In this document: positions 18,100-27,183 of the stretch, one piece after another | Position numbering within the stretch: the stretch's first letter is position 1 | Layout of the letters: every line of letters begins with the position of its first letter | NCBI RefSeq assembly: GCF_009711135.1 | Contig: NZ_WMIC01000005.1 | Coordinates: forward strand, 186,001 to 250,000 | DNA from: Flavobacterium sp. LC2016-01 | Lineage (GTDB): Bacteria > Bacteroidota > Bacteroidia > Flavobacteriales > Flavobacteriaceae | DNA: 64,000 nt | Direction: 5' to 3' | Notes under the pieces: model-generated | What the model was told of the DNA's origin: nothing | The model's input: only the letters and a program-made list of their open reading frames with translations | Databases searched by the model: none | Position numbers and translations under genes: made by a program

Positions 18100-20259
18100 T
18101 TATTTGCTCATTCCTTTTATTAACTTTTCAAGACTGTCAATACGATTGTTCATTTCTTTCATTGTTTTTTCATTTGCCTCAAGCTGTTTTTTCTGCTCTG
18201 TAATATTTTTGTCATTTGCTTCCAGCTGTTTTTGCTGCTCTATGGTGTGCAGATACAACTCTTCGATTTTTTCAAGCGACTGAATAGAAAGATCAGTAAT
18301 ATTAAAAATGTATTCGCCTTTTTCGTTTCTTTTAAGGTCTTTAATACTTGTTACACCTGGTAAGTGTTTATTTTCAGTGATGAATTTCGATACTTCATCT
18401 AAAGATTTGAAAGCATACTCTGATTTGATTTCTGATTTTCCATCTAAATAATCTTCAAAAACATAATCGGCGTAGTAGGAAGTAGGAGTGATAATCGCAC
18501 CGTTTACGGCTAGCTTAACATTTGGATCTGTATTGCCTAACATATTGTTGGTACCAATGCCTACCTGACCCATTTGAAAGATATTATCTGTATTTGCAGT
18601 AGCTTTATTTGTAGTAGCTTTTATTTGCCATGGTTCAATTTGCATAGTCGAACCTGCAACTGTTTTTAAAACTCCATTTGTATCTGATACTACAACATTA
18701 TCTGTTGCTGCGCCTGATTGTAATCCTGTAATGGCTAACGTATTTGAAGCAGAAGTTGAAATAGTCGTAGCTTTATTTAGATCTCCTCCAAGCTGTACTT
18801 TACTTGAAGTTACTGTTAATCCGTTATCAGCAGTAACTGGAGCAGTAGTAATTGTAGCAGGATCTGTCCATGTCACATTACCCGATGCATCTGAAACGGC
18901 TATTTTACCAGCTCCAGCACCTGTAGTAATTTGTGCTGCAGGCGTAGTTGTTTTTGTCGTAGCTGTGATATTTGCACCCGTAATTGTACCGCTTGCTGTA
19001 ACGTTTGCCGCTCCGGAAATATTTTTAGAACTCATTACTAAGTCTTGTGTAGCGGTATGATTTCCTAAGTTGTCACCAAAACTTCCGGCAGCTAATTTAT
19101 GCACATTTCCGCTTGCATCAGTTGTTAAAAGAGATTCAGTTGCGACACCTGCAGGTAGGTCTCCAATTTTTAAAGCTCCAGTAAAATTAAGGTTTCCGTT
19201 AGGATCCAATGTCATTTTTTTCGACCATGCACCGCCTACTGCAGTATACCATGCGTGAAATCCGCTATTTACAGAAAGAGGATTATTATTAACATCAGTT
19301 ATGGCACCAGCGTAATATCCGTTACCCATATTTCCTTCTTCGGTAATTTTATTAGCTCCCGTCATTCCTAACAATAAGAATTTATCTCCATTAGCCCAGT
19401 CATCTTGTGAAAGAGGCCCGCCAGAAACACTGAATTTGTTTTTAGGACTAATAGTACCAATTCCAACATTTCCAGCCTTTTCAATTCTCATTCTTTCGAT
19501 ATTGTTGGTTTTTACAACCATATCTTGATTGTCTGATGTGCCTAAGAAATTAGTTCCAGGTGTAGTACCCGTATTGCCAAGTAATGCCCATGCTTGTGCC
19601 CCTACAACAGCATTCGGACTTTTCCATATTAAGTTACCTGTATTATCAGCAGCTGTTGCAATAGATCCGACTGCTGGTATTGATCCATCTGTACCTCTGA
19701 AAATGGACAAATTATTTACACCGGTTTTTCTTGTGGTTTCGTCAATCTGAAAATCATTACCACTTTTTGAATTATTCCAGATACCCAATATTCCAGCATT
19801 TTTATAGATGCTGAAATAATTAGAGTTATTTGTATCTCTGTCAGCAATTTGAAGGTCATTTTTAACATACGCATTAAAAATATTCAAGATATTCTTTTTA
19901 CTCATATCTAAATCCATGGTCGCAATATGATTTCCTAAATTATCTCCGAAACTTGAATGAGATATACTTTTTAAAATTCCGTTTGCATCTACTACTAGTA
20001 CATTATCAGAATTAGCTCCTGCTTGCAGTCCTTTTATTGCTAGTGTAAAAGCTGAGGTGGTGGTTAAAATGGAAGGTTGTGTTAAAGCGCCTCCAAATTG
20101 AATATTCCCGCCTGAAGCAGTTAAACCGTTATTAGCTGTAGTAAGGCTGTTTGGATTAAATGTTATTTTTTTTCCGTTTACAGTTGCAACGGTCTCAGTT
20201 TGAGCCATCAAAAATCCTGTCTGAATTAATAACAGCATACATAGTATTTTTTTCATCAT
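18100..20259 (-). CDS. Surface protein, paralogue of the collagen-like protein, 719 aa
   Basis: I start at the tandem ATGs 20259/20256, giving a signal peptide (MMKKILCMLLLIQTGFLMAQ). The first ~200 residues and the last ~110 are close copies of the 1475-aa neighbour (TETVATVNGKKITFNPNSL start; [32 protein letters not shown] and coiled-coil end). The collagen and YadA-like parts are absent; VGIGT-type beta repeats fill the middle. The terminal coiled coil is longer, with duplicated QKKQLEANEK heptads. It is probably a shorter fibre of the same class under the same regulator (element at 20337-20378). Confidence 0.85.
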   Translation of the reverse strand: MMKKILCMLLLIQTGFLMAQTETVATVNGKKITFNPNSLTTANNGLTASGGNIQFGGALTQPSILTTTSAFTLAIKGLQAGANSDNVLVVDANGILKSISHSSFGDNLGNHIATMDLDMSKKNILNIFNAYVKNDLQIADRDTNNSNYFSIYKNAGILGIWNNSKSGNDFQIDETTRKTGVNNLSIFRGTDGSIPAVGSIATAADNTGNLIWKSPNAVVGAQAWALLGNTGTTPGTNFLGTSDNQDMVVKTNNIERMRIEKAGNVGIGTISPKNKFSVSGGPLSQDDWANGDKFLLLGMTGANKITEEGNMGNGYYAGAITDVNNNPLSVNSGFHAWYTAVGGAWSKKMTLDPNGNLNFTGALKIGDLPAGVATESLLTTDASGNVHKLAAGSFGDNLGNHTATQDLVMSSKNISGAANVTASGTITGANITATTKTTTPAAQITTGAGAGKIAVSDASGNVTWTDPATITTAPVTADNGLTVTSSKVQLGGDLNKATTISTSASNTLAITGLQSGAATDNVVVSDTNGVLKTVAGSTMQIEPWQIKATTNKATANTDNIFQMGQVGIGTNNMLGNTDPNVKLAVNGAIITPTSYYADYVFEDYLDGKSEIKSEYAFKSLDEVSKFITENKHLPGVTSIKDLKRNEKGEYIFNITDLSIQSLEKIEELYLHTIEQQKQLEANDKNITEQKKQLEANEKTMKEMNNRIDSLEKLIKGMSK

Positions 20260-20309
20260 CTTATAATTTAATTTAACATTCCTTTTGGTCGTTTGTAATA
20301 AAAGGTTTA

Positions 20310-20378
20310 CAAAAGTAAAAGCATAATGAAGGCTTCTTTTGTCCCTAAAAGTTTTCGTTGTATCTAAATAGGGCAAAA
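20310..20378 (-). promoter_or_regulatory. Inverted-repeat promoter element, copy 3
   Basis: A TACTTTTG box (20310-20317) is 19 bp from the element 20337-20378 with arms TTTTGTCCCT and AGGGCAAAA and core AAAAGTTTTCGTT. The ATG of the 719-aa gene is 50 bp downstream of the -7 box. Confidence 0.65.
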
Positions 20379-20427
20379 ATGTATATAATTACTTAAGATG
20401 CTGAATATGAAATTATACTGATGTTGG

Positions 20428-20536
20428 CACAAAAAAAAGCCCAAACATAAAGTTGAGCTTTTGCACTGTTGCTTTTTTAAAATTGCATTACGGATTAGTT
20501 ACCTTACGGAAATTAAATTCTACAGTAAAAATTATT
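20428..20536 (-). ncRNA. Candidate small RNA B
   Basis: From the dyad promoter at 20543-20586 a transcript of about 108 nt would end at the hairpin 20436-20462 (AAGCCCAA...GTTGAGCTT) followed by eight T on the minus strand, a strong Rho-independent terminator. No significant reading frame is inside. Confidence 0.5.
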
Positions 20537-20542
20537 TGGTCG

Positions 20543-20586
20543 CAATATTACTATTAATTAAAATTGAGGTAATACGTATTTATAGG
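20543..20586 (-). promoter_or_regulatory. Dyad promoter, copy B
   Basis: CGTAT-TT-ATAGG (20575-20586) is 24 bp from the -7-like TAATATTG (20543-20550) on the minus strand. The distance is identical to copies A and C. Confidence 0.55.
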
Positions 20587-20671
20587 TGTTTTTTTGAAGG
20601 GTAAAGGCTCAGAGAGGCTAAGGAGTATAGGTTTCAAATTTTGGTCTGGAGCTAACTTTAGCGTGAGATTA

Positions 20672-20710
20672 AGAAGAGCAAACATCACTGCTGTCTGCTC
20701 TTCTTTTTTA
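20672..20710 (+). terminator. Orphan rightward terminator
   Basis: AGAAGAGCA and TGCTCTTCT arms with a following T6 run form a rightward terminator inside a gene-free stretch (20590-20740). No rightward gene precedes it, so a short rightward RNA starting after 20590 is possible but no promoter is clear. Confidence 0.5.
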
Positions 20711-20740
20711 AAGAAAACTATTTGGAAGTGGGTAATAACA

Positions 20741-20865
20741 TAAAAATAAAAGTGAGATTCATAATCGCTGCCGATATGTTATCTCACTTTATGCCCCAAA
20801 ATTTAGTATAAACATTCAAAGATTTTCAACCTACAGAAAAGCGATGGTGTTATTTACAATTTATT
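20741..20865 (-). ncRNA. Candidate small RNA C
   Basis: From the perfect dyad promoter at 20872-20915 a transcript of about 118 nt would end at the hairpin with arms 20749-20757 and 20782-20790 (AAAGTGAGA / TCTCACTTT), followed on the minus strand by TTTTATTTTT. It contains at most an 8-codon frame. The layout matches loci A and B. Confidence 0.5.
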
Positions 20866-20871
20866 ATGACA

Positions 20872-20915
20872 CAAGTATAGTGATTAATAGGTACTTAGCA
20901 CTACGTATTTATACG
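20872..20915 (-). promoter_or_regulatory. Dyad promoter, copy C (perfect dyad)
   Basis: CGTAT-TT-ATACG at 20904-20915 is a perfect 5-2-5 dyad, 24 bp from the -7-like TATACTTG (20872-20879) on the minus strand. The 5-2-5 form resembles sites of NarL/LuxR-type regulators, which is inference. A role for the rightward gene at 21033 cannot be excluded. Confidence 0.55.
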
Positions 20916-21032
20916 GGAATTTTTTGTTAATAGTTTTGAGGTTTATTATCTATTTGTGAAATTTTCTAATTGCCACATTTTCTAATTGTTTGGATAAAAG
21001 TTTTTTATTAACTTTAAGATACTCAAATCTAG

Positions 21033-21251
21033 ATGGTTATGGTAGTGGAAGTTTTTAAAACAAATGTCCAGAAAGAGGCAGATAAAAATTATGTTATTGC
21101 TGTTATCCAGACTCAGTTTCCAGATTACAAAATTAATTTTGATCTGGAAGACTGTGATAAAATATTAAGGGTTGAAGGTATTGATCTGGAATGTGATAAT
21201 ATTATTGATTATGTGCATTGTCTGGGCTATACTTGTGTGAGACTGGAATAA
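21033..21251 (+). CDS. Small HMA-like alpha/beta protein, 72 aa
   Basis: The 72-aa cytoplasmic protein has the strand-helix-strand pattern of a ferredoxin-like or heavy-metal-associated domain (VVEVFKTNVQ, helix KNYVIAVIQTQFPDYKIN, strand KILRVEG, helix NIIDYVHCLGYTCVRLE). The metal-binding CxxC of true copper chaperones is missing at the first loop; its three cysteines lie elsewhere. ATGs at 21033 and 21039 are both possible. It ends 63 bp before the SulP start. Function unknown. Confidence 0.65.
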   Translation: MVMVVEVFKTNVQKEADKNYVIAVIQTQFPDYKINFDLEDCDKILRVEGIDLECDNIIDYVHCLGYTCVRLE

Positions 21252-21300
21252 TTTATTTTTTCGTTTAAAATGCTTTGTCCTCTTTTCGGTCAATATTTTC

Positions 21301-21308
21301 TACATTTG
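21301..21308 (+). promoter_or_regulatory. -7 box of the SulP gene
   Basis: TACATTTG ends only 6 bp before ATG 21315. If used, transcription would begin at or within a few bases of the start codon, giving an almost leaderless mRNA. Confidence 0.45.
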
Positions 21309-21314
21309 CGGTCT

Positions 21315-22844
21315 ATGAAAAAAGCATTCCAACTCTTCGATTTTACTCAAAAAGTCAATTATAAAAATGAAATTTTAGCCGGTTTAACTGTCGCGATGAC
21401 CATGATTCCGGAGTCGCTGTCGTTTGCTATTTTGGCTGGATTTCCGCCTTTGGTTGGTTTGTATGCCGCTTTTATTGCTGGATTGGTAACGGCTATTTTT
21501 GGCGGAAGACCCGGAATGATTTCGGGCGGGGCAGGGGCAACGGTTATTGTTTTGATCGCCTTGATGAAATCGCACGGAATAGAATATGTTTTTGCTGCCG
21601 TAGCGCTTGGCGGAGTGGTTCAAATCTGTATCGGACTTTTTAAACTCGGGAAATTTATTCGGCTAGTGCCACAGCCCGTGATGTTTGGTTTTGTAAACGG
21701 ACTGGCGGTTGTGATTTTTATGTCACAGCTGGAACAGTTTAAAACCATTGTCAACGGTCAGGTTTCTTGGCTTCAGGGAACGCCGCTGTATATTATGTTG
21801 GGATTGGTTGCACTGACAATTGCTATTGTTTTGGTTTTTCCTAAAATTACAAAAGCAGTTCCGGCTTCTTTAGTGGCCATTATGGTGGTTTTTGCTTTGG
21901 TTATTATCTTTAATATCGAAACCAAAACGGTTGAAGACATTGCTTCTGTTCAAGGCGGATTTCCTCCTTTTCATATTCCGAATATTCCTCTTTCGTTTGA
22001 TACTTTTAAAATCATATTTCCGTATTCAGTAATTGTTGCAGCGGTTGGTTTGACCGAGGGTTTGCTGACACTGAATTTAGTTGATGAGATTACAGGAACA
22101 CGCGGAAACAGCAATCGCGAATGTATTGCGCAGGGAAGTTCGAACATTTTAAACGGTTTTTTCTACGGAATGGGAGGGTGCCCGATGATTGCGCAGACTT
22201 TAGTAAATCTTGGAGCAGGTTCTCGTGCACGACTTTCAGGGATAATTGCTTCTTTGACCATTTTAATGATTATTCTTTTTGGAGCTCCTGTTATTGGAAA
22301 ATTACCAATGGCAGCTTTGGTCGGCGTCATGATGATGGTGGCAATTACTACTTTTGAATGGGCAAGTTTCAGGATTATAAACAAAATGCCGAAACATGAT
22401 ATTTTTGTTGGGATTTTGGTTGCCGTGATTACAATTGTACTGCACAATCTGGCTTTGGCGGTTTTAATTGGTGTGATTATTTCGGCTTTGGTTTTTGCTT
22501 GGGAAAGCGCCAAAAGAATTCGTGCCAGACATTTTATTGATGAAAATGGTATAAAGTATTATGAGATTTACGGACCGTTATTTTTTGGGTCGGTTAGTGC
22601 TTTTATGGACAAATTTGACATTCAAAATGATCCGAATCACGTAATTATTGATTTTAAAGAAAGCCGTGTTTCTGATATGTCGGCAATTGAAGCTTTAAAT
22701 AATCTGACAAAAAAATACAATCAGGAAAATAAAACCGTTGAGCTAAAACATTTAAGCGAAGACTGCAGGCAATTGCTAAAAAATGCCGATGCTGTTATTA
22801 AAGTAAATGTAATTGAAGATCCTACTTATAAAGTGGTTAGTTAA
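21315..22844 (+). CDS. SulP-family anion transporter with STAS domain
   Basis: I choose ATG 21315 (MKKAFQLFDF), typical for SulP proteins; the frame extends upstream to 21270 without homology. The 509-aa protein has 10-14 membrane helices with SulP signatures (EILAGLTVAMTMIPESLSFA near the start, PPLVGLYAAFIAGL, GGRPGMISGGAGAT) and a C-terminal STAS domain from about residue 415 (VIIDFKESRVSDMSAIEAL). SulP members carry sulfate, bicarbonate or other anions with Na+ or H+. The substrate cannot be told. A strong terminator follows at 22911-22956. Confidence 0.92.
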   Translation: MKKAFQLFDFTQKVNYKNEILAGLTVAMTMIPESLSFAILAGFPPLVGLYAAFIAGLVTAIFGGRPGMISGGAGATVIVLIALMKSHGIEYVFAAVALGGVVQICIGLFKLGKFIRLVPQPVMFGFVNGLAVVIFMSQLEQFKTIVNGQVSWLQGTPLYIMLGLVALTIAIVLVFPKITKAVPASLVAIMVVFALVIIFNIETKTVEDIASVQGGFPPFHIPNIPLSFDTFKIIFPYSVIVAAVGLTEGLLTLNLVDEITGTRGNSNRECIAQGSSNILNGFFYGMGGCPMIAQTLVNLGAGSRARLSGIIASLTILMIILFGAPVIGKLPMAALVGVMMMVAITTFEWASFRIINKMPKHDIFVGILVAVITIVLHNLALAVLIGVIISALVFAWESAKRIRARHFIDENGIKYYEIYGPLFFGSVSAFMDKFDIQNDPNHVIIDFKESRVSDMSAIEALNNLTKKYNQENKTVELKHLSEDCRQLLKNADAVIKVNVIEDPTYKVVS

Positions 22845-22910
22845 TAATTGTTAATTGTTAATTGTGAATTATTAATTGTGAATTAAATTAATATACGCAA
22901 AGATTATAAA

Positions 22911-22956
22911 GCAACAAATCCGACGGTTTTTAAAACCTGTCGGATTTGTTGCTTTT
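22911..22956 (+). terminator. Terminator of the SulP gene
   Basis: GCAACAAATCCGACGG... and its complement form a ~17-bp stem with a short AT loop followed by TTTTAT. Short tandem AT-rich repeats (TTAATTGT/GAATTATTAATTG) fill 22846-22890 before it. Confidence 0.75.
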
Positions 22957-22967
22957 ATCTATATAGT

Positions 22968-23037
22968 TTGTCAGGCTGAGCGGAGTCGAAGCCCACGTTC
23001 CAATTGGAGCGCCCTTCGACTCCGCTCAGGGTGACAG
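22968..23037. repeat. REP-like inverted repeat (CTTCGACTCCGCTCAGG type)
   Basis: Two 22-23 bp arms (TGTCAGGCTGAGCGGAGTCG... and its near complement ending GGGTGACA) flank a ~24-bp loop. Elements with this sequence are dispersed in many Bacteroidota genomes. It lies between the convergent SulP and phosphodiesterase genes. Confidence 0.8.
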
Positions 23038-23090
23038 TCGAGTACATTATCTAATTATCTAATTGGCACATTTTCTAATTGACAAATTAT

Positions 23091-24293
23091 CTAATTAGCT
23101 AAAGCCGATTTTACATCGCTCAATTTTCCGTCAATGTCGCCAATTTGCAATCCTAGAATATGTGCTATTAAAGGATAAACGGAAACATTCTGAAATGTTT
23201 TGACCTTTTTATCTACTTTAAAATTTGGACCTTTTGCATAAAAAATGGCGTGCATATCTTTTTCATTGTTATCATAACCATGTGTTCCGCCTTTTACATT
23301 TTGAGATTTTTTGGTTACTAAACTCCAGCCTTTATCAGCTTCAATAACAAAATCATGCACACGGGGATTGGTTCCGTAATGCAGTCTTTTTGGGACTTCA
23401 GTTGATTTCCAAAAATGAATATGAGGCACTTTTTTCAAAGCAACTGCAATAGAATCCTGATAACCTGATTTTGCCTGAAGGCTCATAATTGGGTTAATTA
23501 CATCTTTGTAACCCAGCCATTCTGGTTTTAAATAATCTAAAACCGCAACTTTTTTATCATCGCTTATGTCTGCCATTCCGTGATCTGAAACAATAATCAA
23601 ATTGATTTTTTTCCCGATAGAAAGCTGATCCAATTTTCGTGATAATTCACCCATAATCGAATCCATTTTGATGACCATTTTTTTGTTTTCTGACGAAAGC
23701 GGACCAAAATTATGTCCCGTATGATCAGGTTCGTCAAAATATAAAGTAATCAAATGCGGACGCTGTTTTTCTGGAAGCTGGAGCCATTTTAAAACGGTAT
23801 CAATTCGTACTTCGTACGGAATTTTATTGTCGTATTTTTTGAAGTAACTTGGATTTCTTTTATCAATATCAGAACCGGGCCAGAAGAACGAAGCTGTTTT
23901 TACACCTTGCTGTTCGGCTAAATTCCAAATTGGATTTCCGCCATAAAATCTCGAATCATTTTTTGCATCGCTTGACAATGAAAAGGATTCATTTAAAGCA
24001 GCATCATAAAAAACATTATTGATAATTCCGTGATGATCTGGATAAAGTCCGGTGACGATTGAATAGTGGTTTGGAAAAGTTTTTGTTGGGTAAGAAGGTT
24101 TCATGGATTTAGCATGAACGCCTTCTTTTTCAATCTGCTTTAGATTAGGAAGATTAAATTGTTTTTGAAAATCCCAGCGAAATCCATCCATAGAAACTAA
24201 AACGACGTAATTATCTTTATTGGTTTGGGCTTGTATAGTGAAAGAAAGTAAAAGAAAAGTGAAAGATAAAAGGCGAGTTGTGAATTTTCTCAT
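23091..24293 (-). CDS. Nucleotide pyrophosphatase/phosphodiesterase (alkaline phosphatase superfamily)
   Basis: A 400-aa exported enzyme with signal peptide (ends FTIQA-QTN). The metal and nucleophile motifs of the NPP family are present: SMDGFRWDF (first metal Asp), SYPTKTFPNHYSIVTGLYP (nucleophilic Thr in TKTFPNH), DEPDHTGHNFGP and IVSDHGM (zinc ligands), and THGYDN near the end (last His). It should hydrolyse nucleotide phosphodiester or pyrophosphate bonds in the periplasm. Length and motif order are normal. It has its own promoter at 24316-24323. Confidence 0.92.
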   Translation of the reverse strand: MRKFTTRLLSFTFLLLSFTIQAQTNKDNYVVLVSMDGFRWDFQKQFNLPNLKQIEKEGVHAKSMKPSYPTKTFPNHYSIVTGLYPDHHGIINNVFYDAALNESFSLSSDAKNDSRFYGGNPIWNLAEQQGVKTASFFWPGSDIDKRNPSYFKKYDNKIPYEVRIDTVLKWLQLPEKQRPHLITLYFDEPDHTGHNFGPLSSENKKMVIKMDSIMGELSRKLDQLSIGKKINLIIVSDHGMADISDDKKVAVLDYLKPEWLGYKDVINPIMSLQAKSGYQDSIAVALKKVPHIHFWKSTEVPKRLHYGTNPRVHDFVIEADKGWSLVTKKSQNVKGGTHGYDNNEKDMHAIFYAKGPNFKVDKKVKTFQNVSVYPLIAHILGLQIGDIDGKLSDVKSALAN

Positions 24294-24315
24294 TTTGTAA
24301 TTTTAAATAGAACTG

Positions 24316-24323
24316 CAAAGGTA
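24316..24323 (-). promoter_or_regulatory. -7 box of the NPP gene
   Basis: TACCTTTG on the minus strand matches TAnnTTTG, 22 bp upstream of the ATG at 24293. Confidence 0.5.
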
Positions 24324-24396
24324 GAGATAACAGATTTTTTAAAGAAAAAGAGAATGTTAAATAAAAAAGATAGCCACGAATTCAATAGAAAGGAGA

Positions 24397-24656
24397 ATAG
24401 CCACGAATTCACGAATTTTTACAAATGCGTTGCTTGAAAAAAGGTTTGCTATAAATTACACAGATTAAAAAGATTCCTATTTCATGTAGATTTAAGCAAA
24501 TTAAGATTAATATAGATTGTAAAATTTAAATCAATCTGTCTGTGTGAAAAAATTTTGCGGTATGTAAATAAAGAAATCCTTTTAATCTGTGTAATCTAAG
24601 GCTAATAAAATTATACACAAAGATTTGAAAAAATAATTCGTGAATTCGTGGCTATC
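24397..24656. repeat. Nested inverted repeat, ~260 bp
   Basis: An exact 21-bp inverted repeat (24397-24417 and 24636-24656, ATAGCCACGAATTCACGAATT) encloses a second imperfect pair (24455-24475 and 24575-24595, ACACAGATTAAAAAGATT type). A partial extra copy of the outer arm lies at 24369-24382. It contains no gene and fills most of the 417-bp gap between groEL and the phosphodiesterase. It looks like a MITE or a family of dispersed palindromes. Confidence 0.75.
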
Positions 24657-24661
24657 AAAAA

Positions 24662-24689
24662 AAAACGCCAGATTAATATCCGGCGTTTT
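24662..24689 (-). terminator. Terminator of groEL
   Basis: AAAACGCC(A/C) and GGCGTTTT arms are followed by a long T-run on the minus strand, just past the groEL stop at 24711. Confidence 0.8.
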
Positions 24690-24710
24690 AAGTTTTAAGA
24701 AGAGAATGAA

Positions 24711-26369
<1,659 letters not shown>

Positions 26370-26425
26370 TCAAGTTATTGAAGTTCTCGATTTTTAATAC
26401 TTCTAACTTAATACAATATGTTTTT

Positions 26426-26701
26426 TTAGATAATTGCAAGGATATCATCCTCACGCATAATCAAATAATCAGTTCCTTCTAATTTTAATTCTGTTCCTGC
26501 ATATTTGCCATATAGAACAGTATCGCCAACTTTTACAGTCATAGTATGATCTTTAGATCCGTTTCCTACTGCAACTACAGTTCCTTTTTGTGGTTTTTCT
26601 TTGGCAGTATCTGGAATAAAAATACCTGAGGCAGTTTTCGTTTCAGCTGCAACAGGCTCAATAAGTACGCGGTCTGAAAGGGGTTTAATGTTTAATGCCA
26701 T
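26426..26701 (-). CDS. groS: Co-chaperonin GroES (10 kDa)
   Basis: The 91-aa protein has all GroES features: [15 protein letters not shown] start, mobile loop ([18 protein letters not shown], residues ~19-36), [10 protein letters not shown], and [28 protein letters not shown] end. It caps the GroEL ring. It is separated from secG by its terminator (26797-26822), so groES-groEL form their own unit with a promoter in 26702-26790. Confidence 0.98.
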   Translation of the reverse strand: MALNIKPLSDRVLIEPVAAETKTASGIFIPDTAKEKPQKGTVVAVGNGSKDHTMTVKVGDTVLYGKYAGTELKLEGTDYLIMREDDILAII

Positions 26702-26749
26702 GATTTTATATTATTATTAGTTATACGTTTTTTAATGTTCAATAAACTT

Positions 26750-26764
26750 TCAGAAATTGTGCCA
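26750..26764 (-). promoter_or_regulatory. Possible sigma54-like or heat-shock promoter of groESL
   Basis: On the minus strand TGGCACAATTTCTGA resembles the sigma54 -24/-12 pattern TGGCAC-N5-TTGC except for GA instead of GC. Upstream is TGTCAGTTTACTGAGCA. No good TAnnTTTG box is seen near by. A sigma54 activator gene lies 2.6 kb upstream in the same cluster. Confidence 0.3.
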
Positions 26765-26796
26765 TGCTCAGTAAACTGACATTTTTTCTTAAAAAA

Positions 26797-26822
26797 AATG
26801 CCAGCTTTGACAGGCTGGCATT
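26797..26822 (-). terminator. Terminator of secG
   Basis: AATGCCAGC and GCTGGCATT arms with T8 on the minus strand separate the secG unit from groESL. Confidence 0.8.
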
Positions 26823-26844
26823 AGATCTTATATCAAGCTTATAA

Positions 26845-27180
26845 TTATTTTGCTGGTGCTGCAGGTGCAGGAGTTCCTTGTGCAGGAGCTGCAGGCGTAT
26901 TTGCAGGAGCTTCTGTCTTCTCAATAATTTTAGATCCAGTATCGTTTAATGAACCTGTAAAGCTTAAGCTTGAAAGTAAAATTAAAACGATCAGAATAGT
27001 AGCTAATGTCCAAGTACTTTTATCTAAAAAGTCAGTTGTTTTTTGTACACCGCCTAACATTTGAGTTCCGCTGATAGTAGAAGATAATCCTCCTCCTTTA
27101 GGGTTCTGTACCATAATTACTACGATCAATAGAAAACAAACTATTGTGATTAAAACTAAAAAAATTGAAAATGTGCTCAT
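26845..27180 (-). CDS. secG: Preprotein translocase subunit SecG
   Basis: The 111-aa protein has the two SecG helices (residues ~3-23 and ~52-72) around the conserved VQNPKGGGLSSTISGTQMLGGVQKTTDFLDK loop segment. SecG joins SecYE in the inner membrane and helps SecA-driven export. The C-terminus has an Ala/Pro-rich extension (PAAPAQGTPAPAAPAK) common in Bacteroidota. It begins 3 bp after the stop of the TPR protein gene, so the two are co-transcribed. Confidence 0.95.
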   Translation of the reverse strand: MSTFSIFLVLITIVCFLLIVVIMVQNPKGGGLSSTISGTQMLGGVQKTTDFLDKSTWTLATILIVLILLSSLSFTGSLNDTGSKIIEKTEAPANTPAAPAQGTPAPAAPAK

Positions 27181-27183
27181 TAC

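Noticed and set aside
20421..20440. TTGGCAC followed by A8-GC as a sigma54 promoter
   Set aside because: The GG to GC spacing is one base too long and the sequence is part of the terminator tail of unit B.
26739..26924. 61-codon frame overlapping the secG end
   Set aside because: It is in a shifted frame over the Ala/Pro-coding tail of secG and across its terminator.
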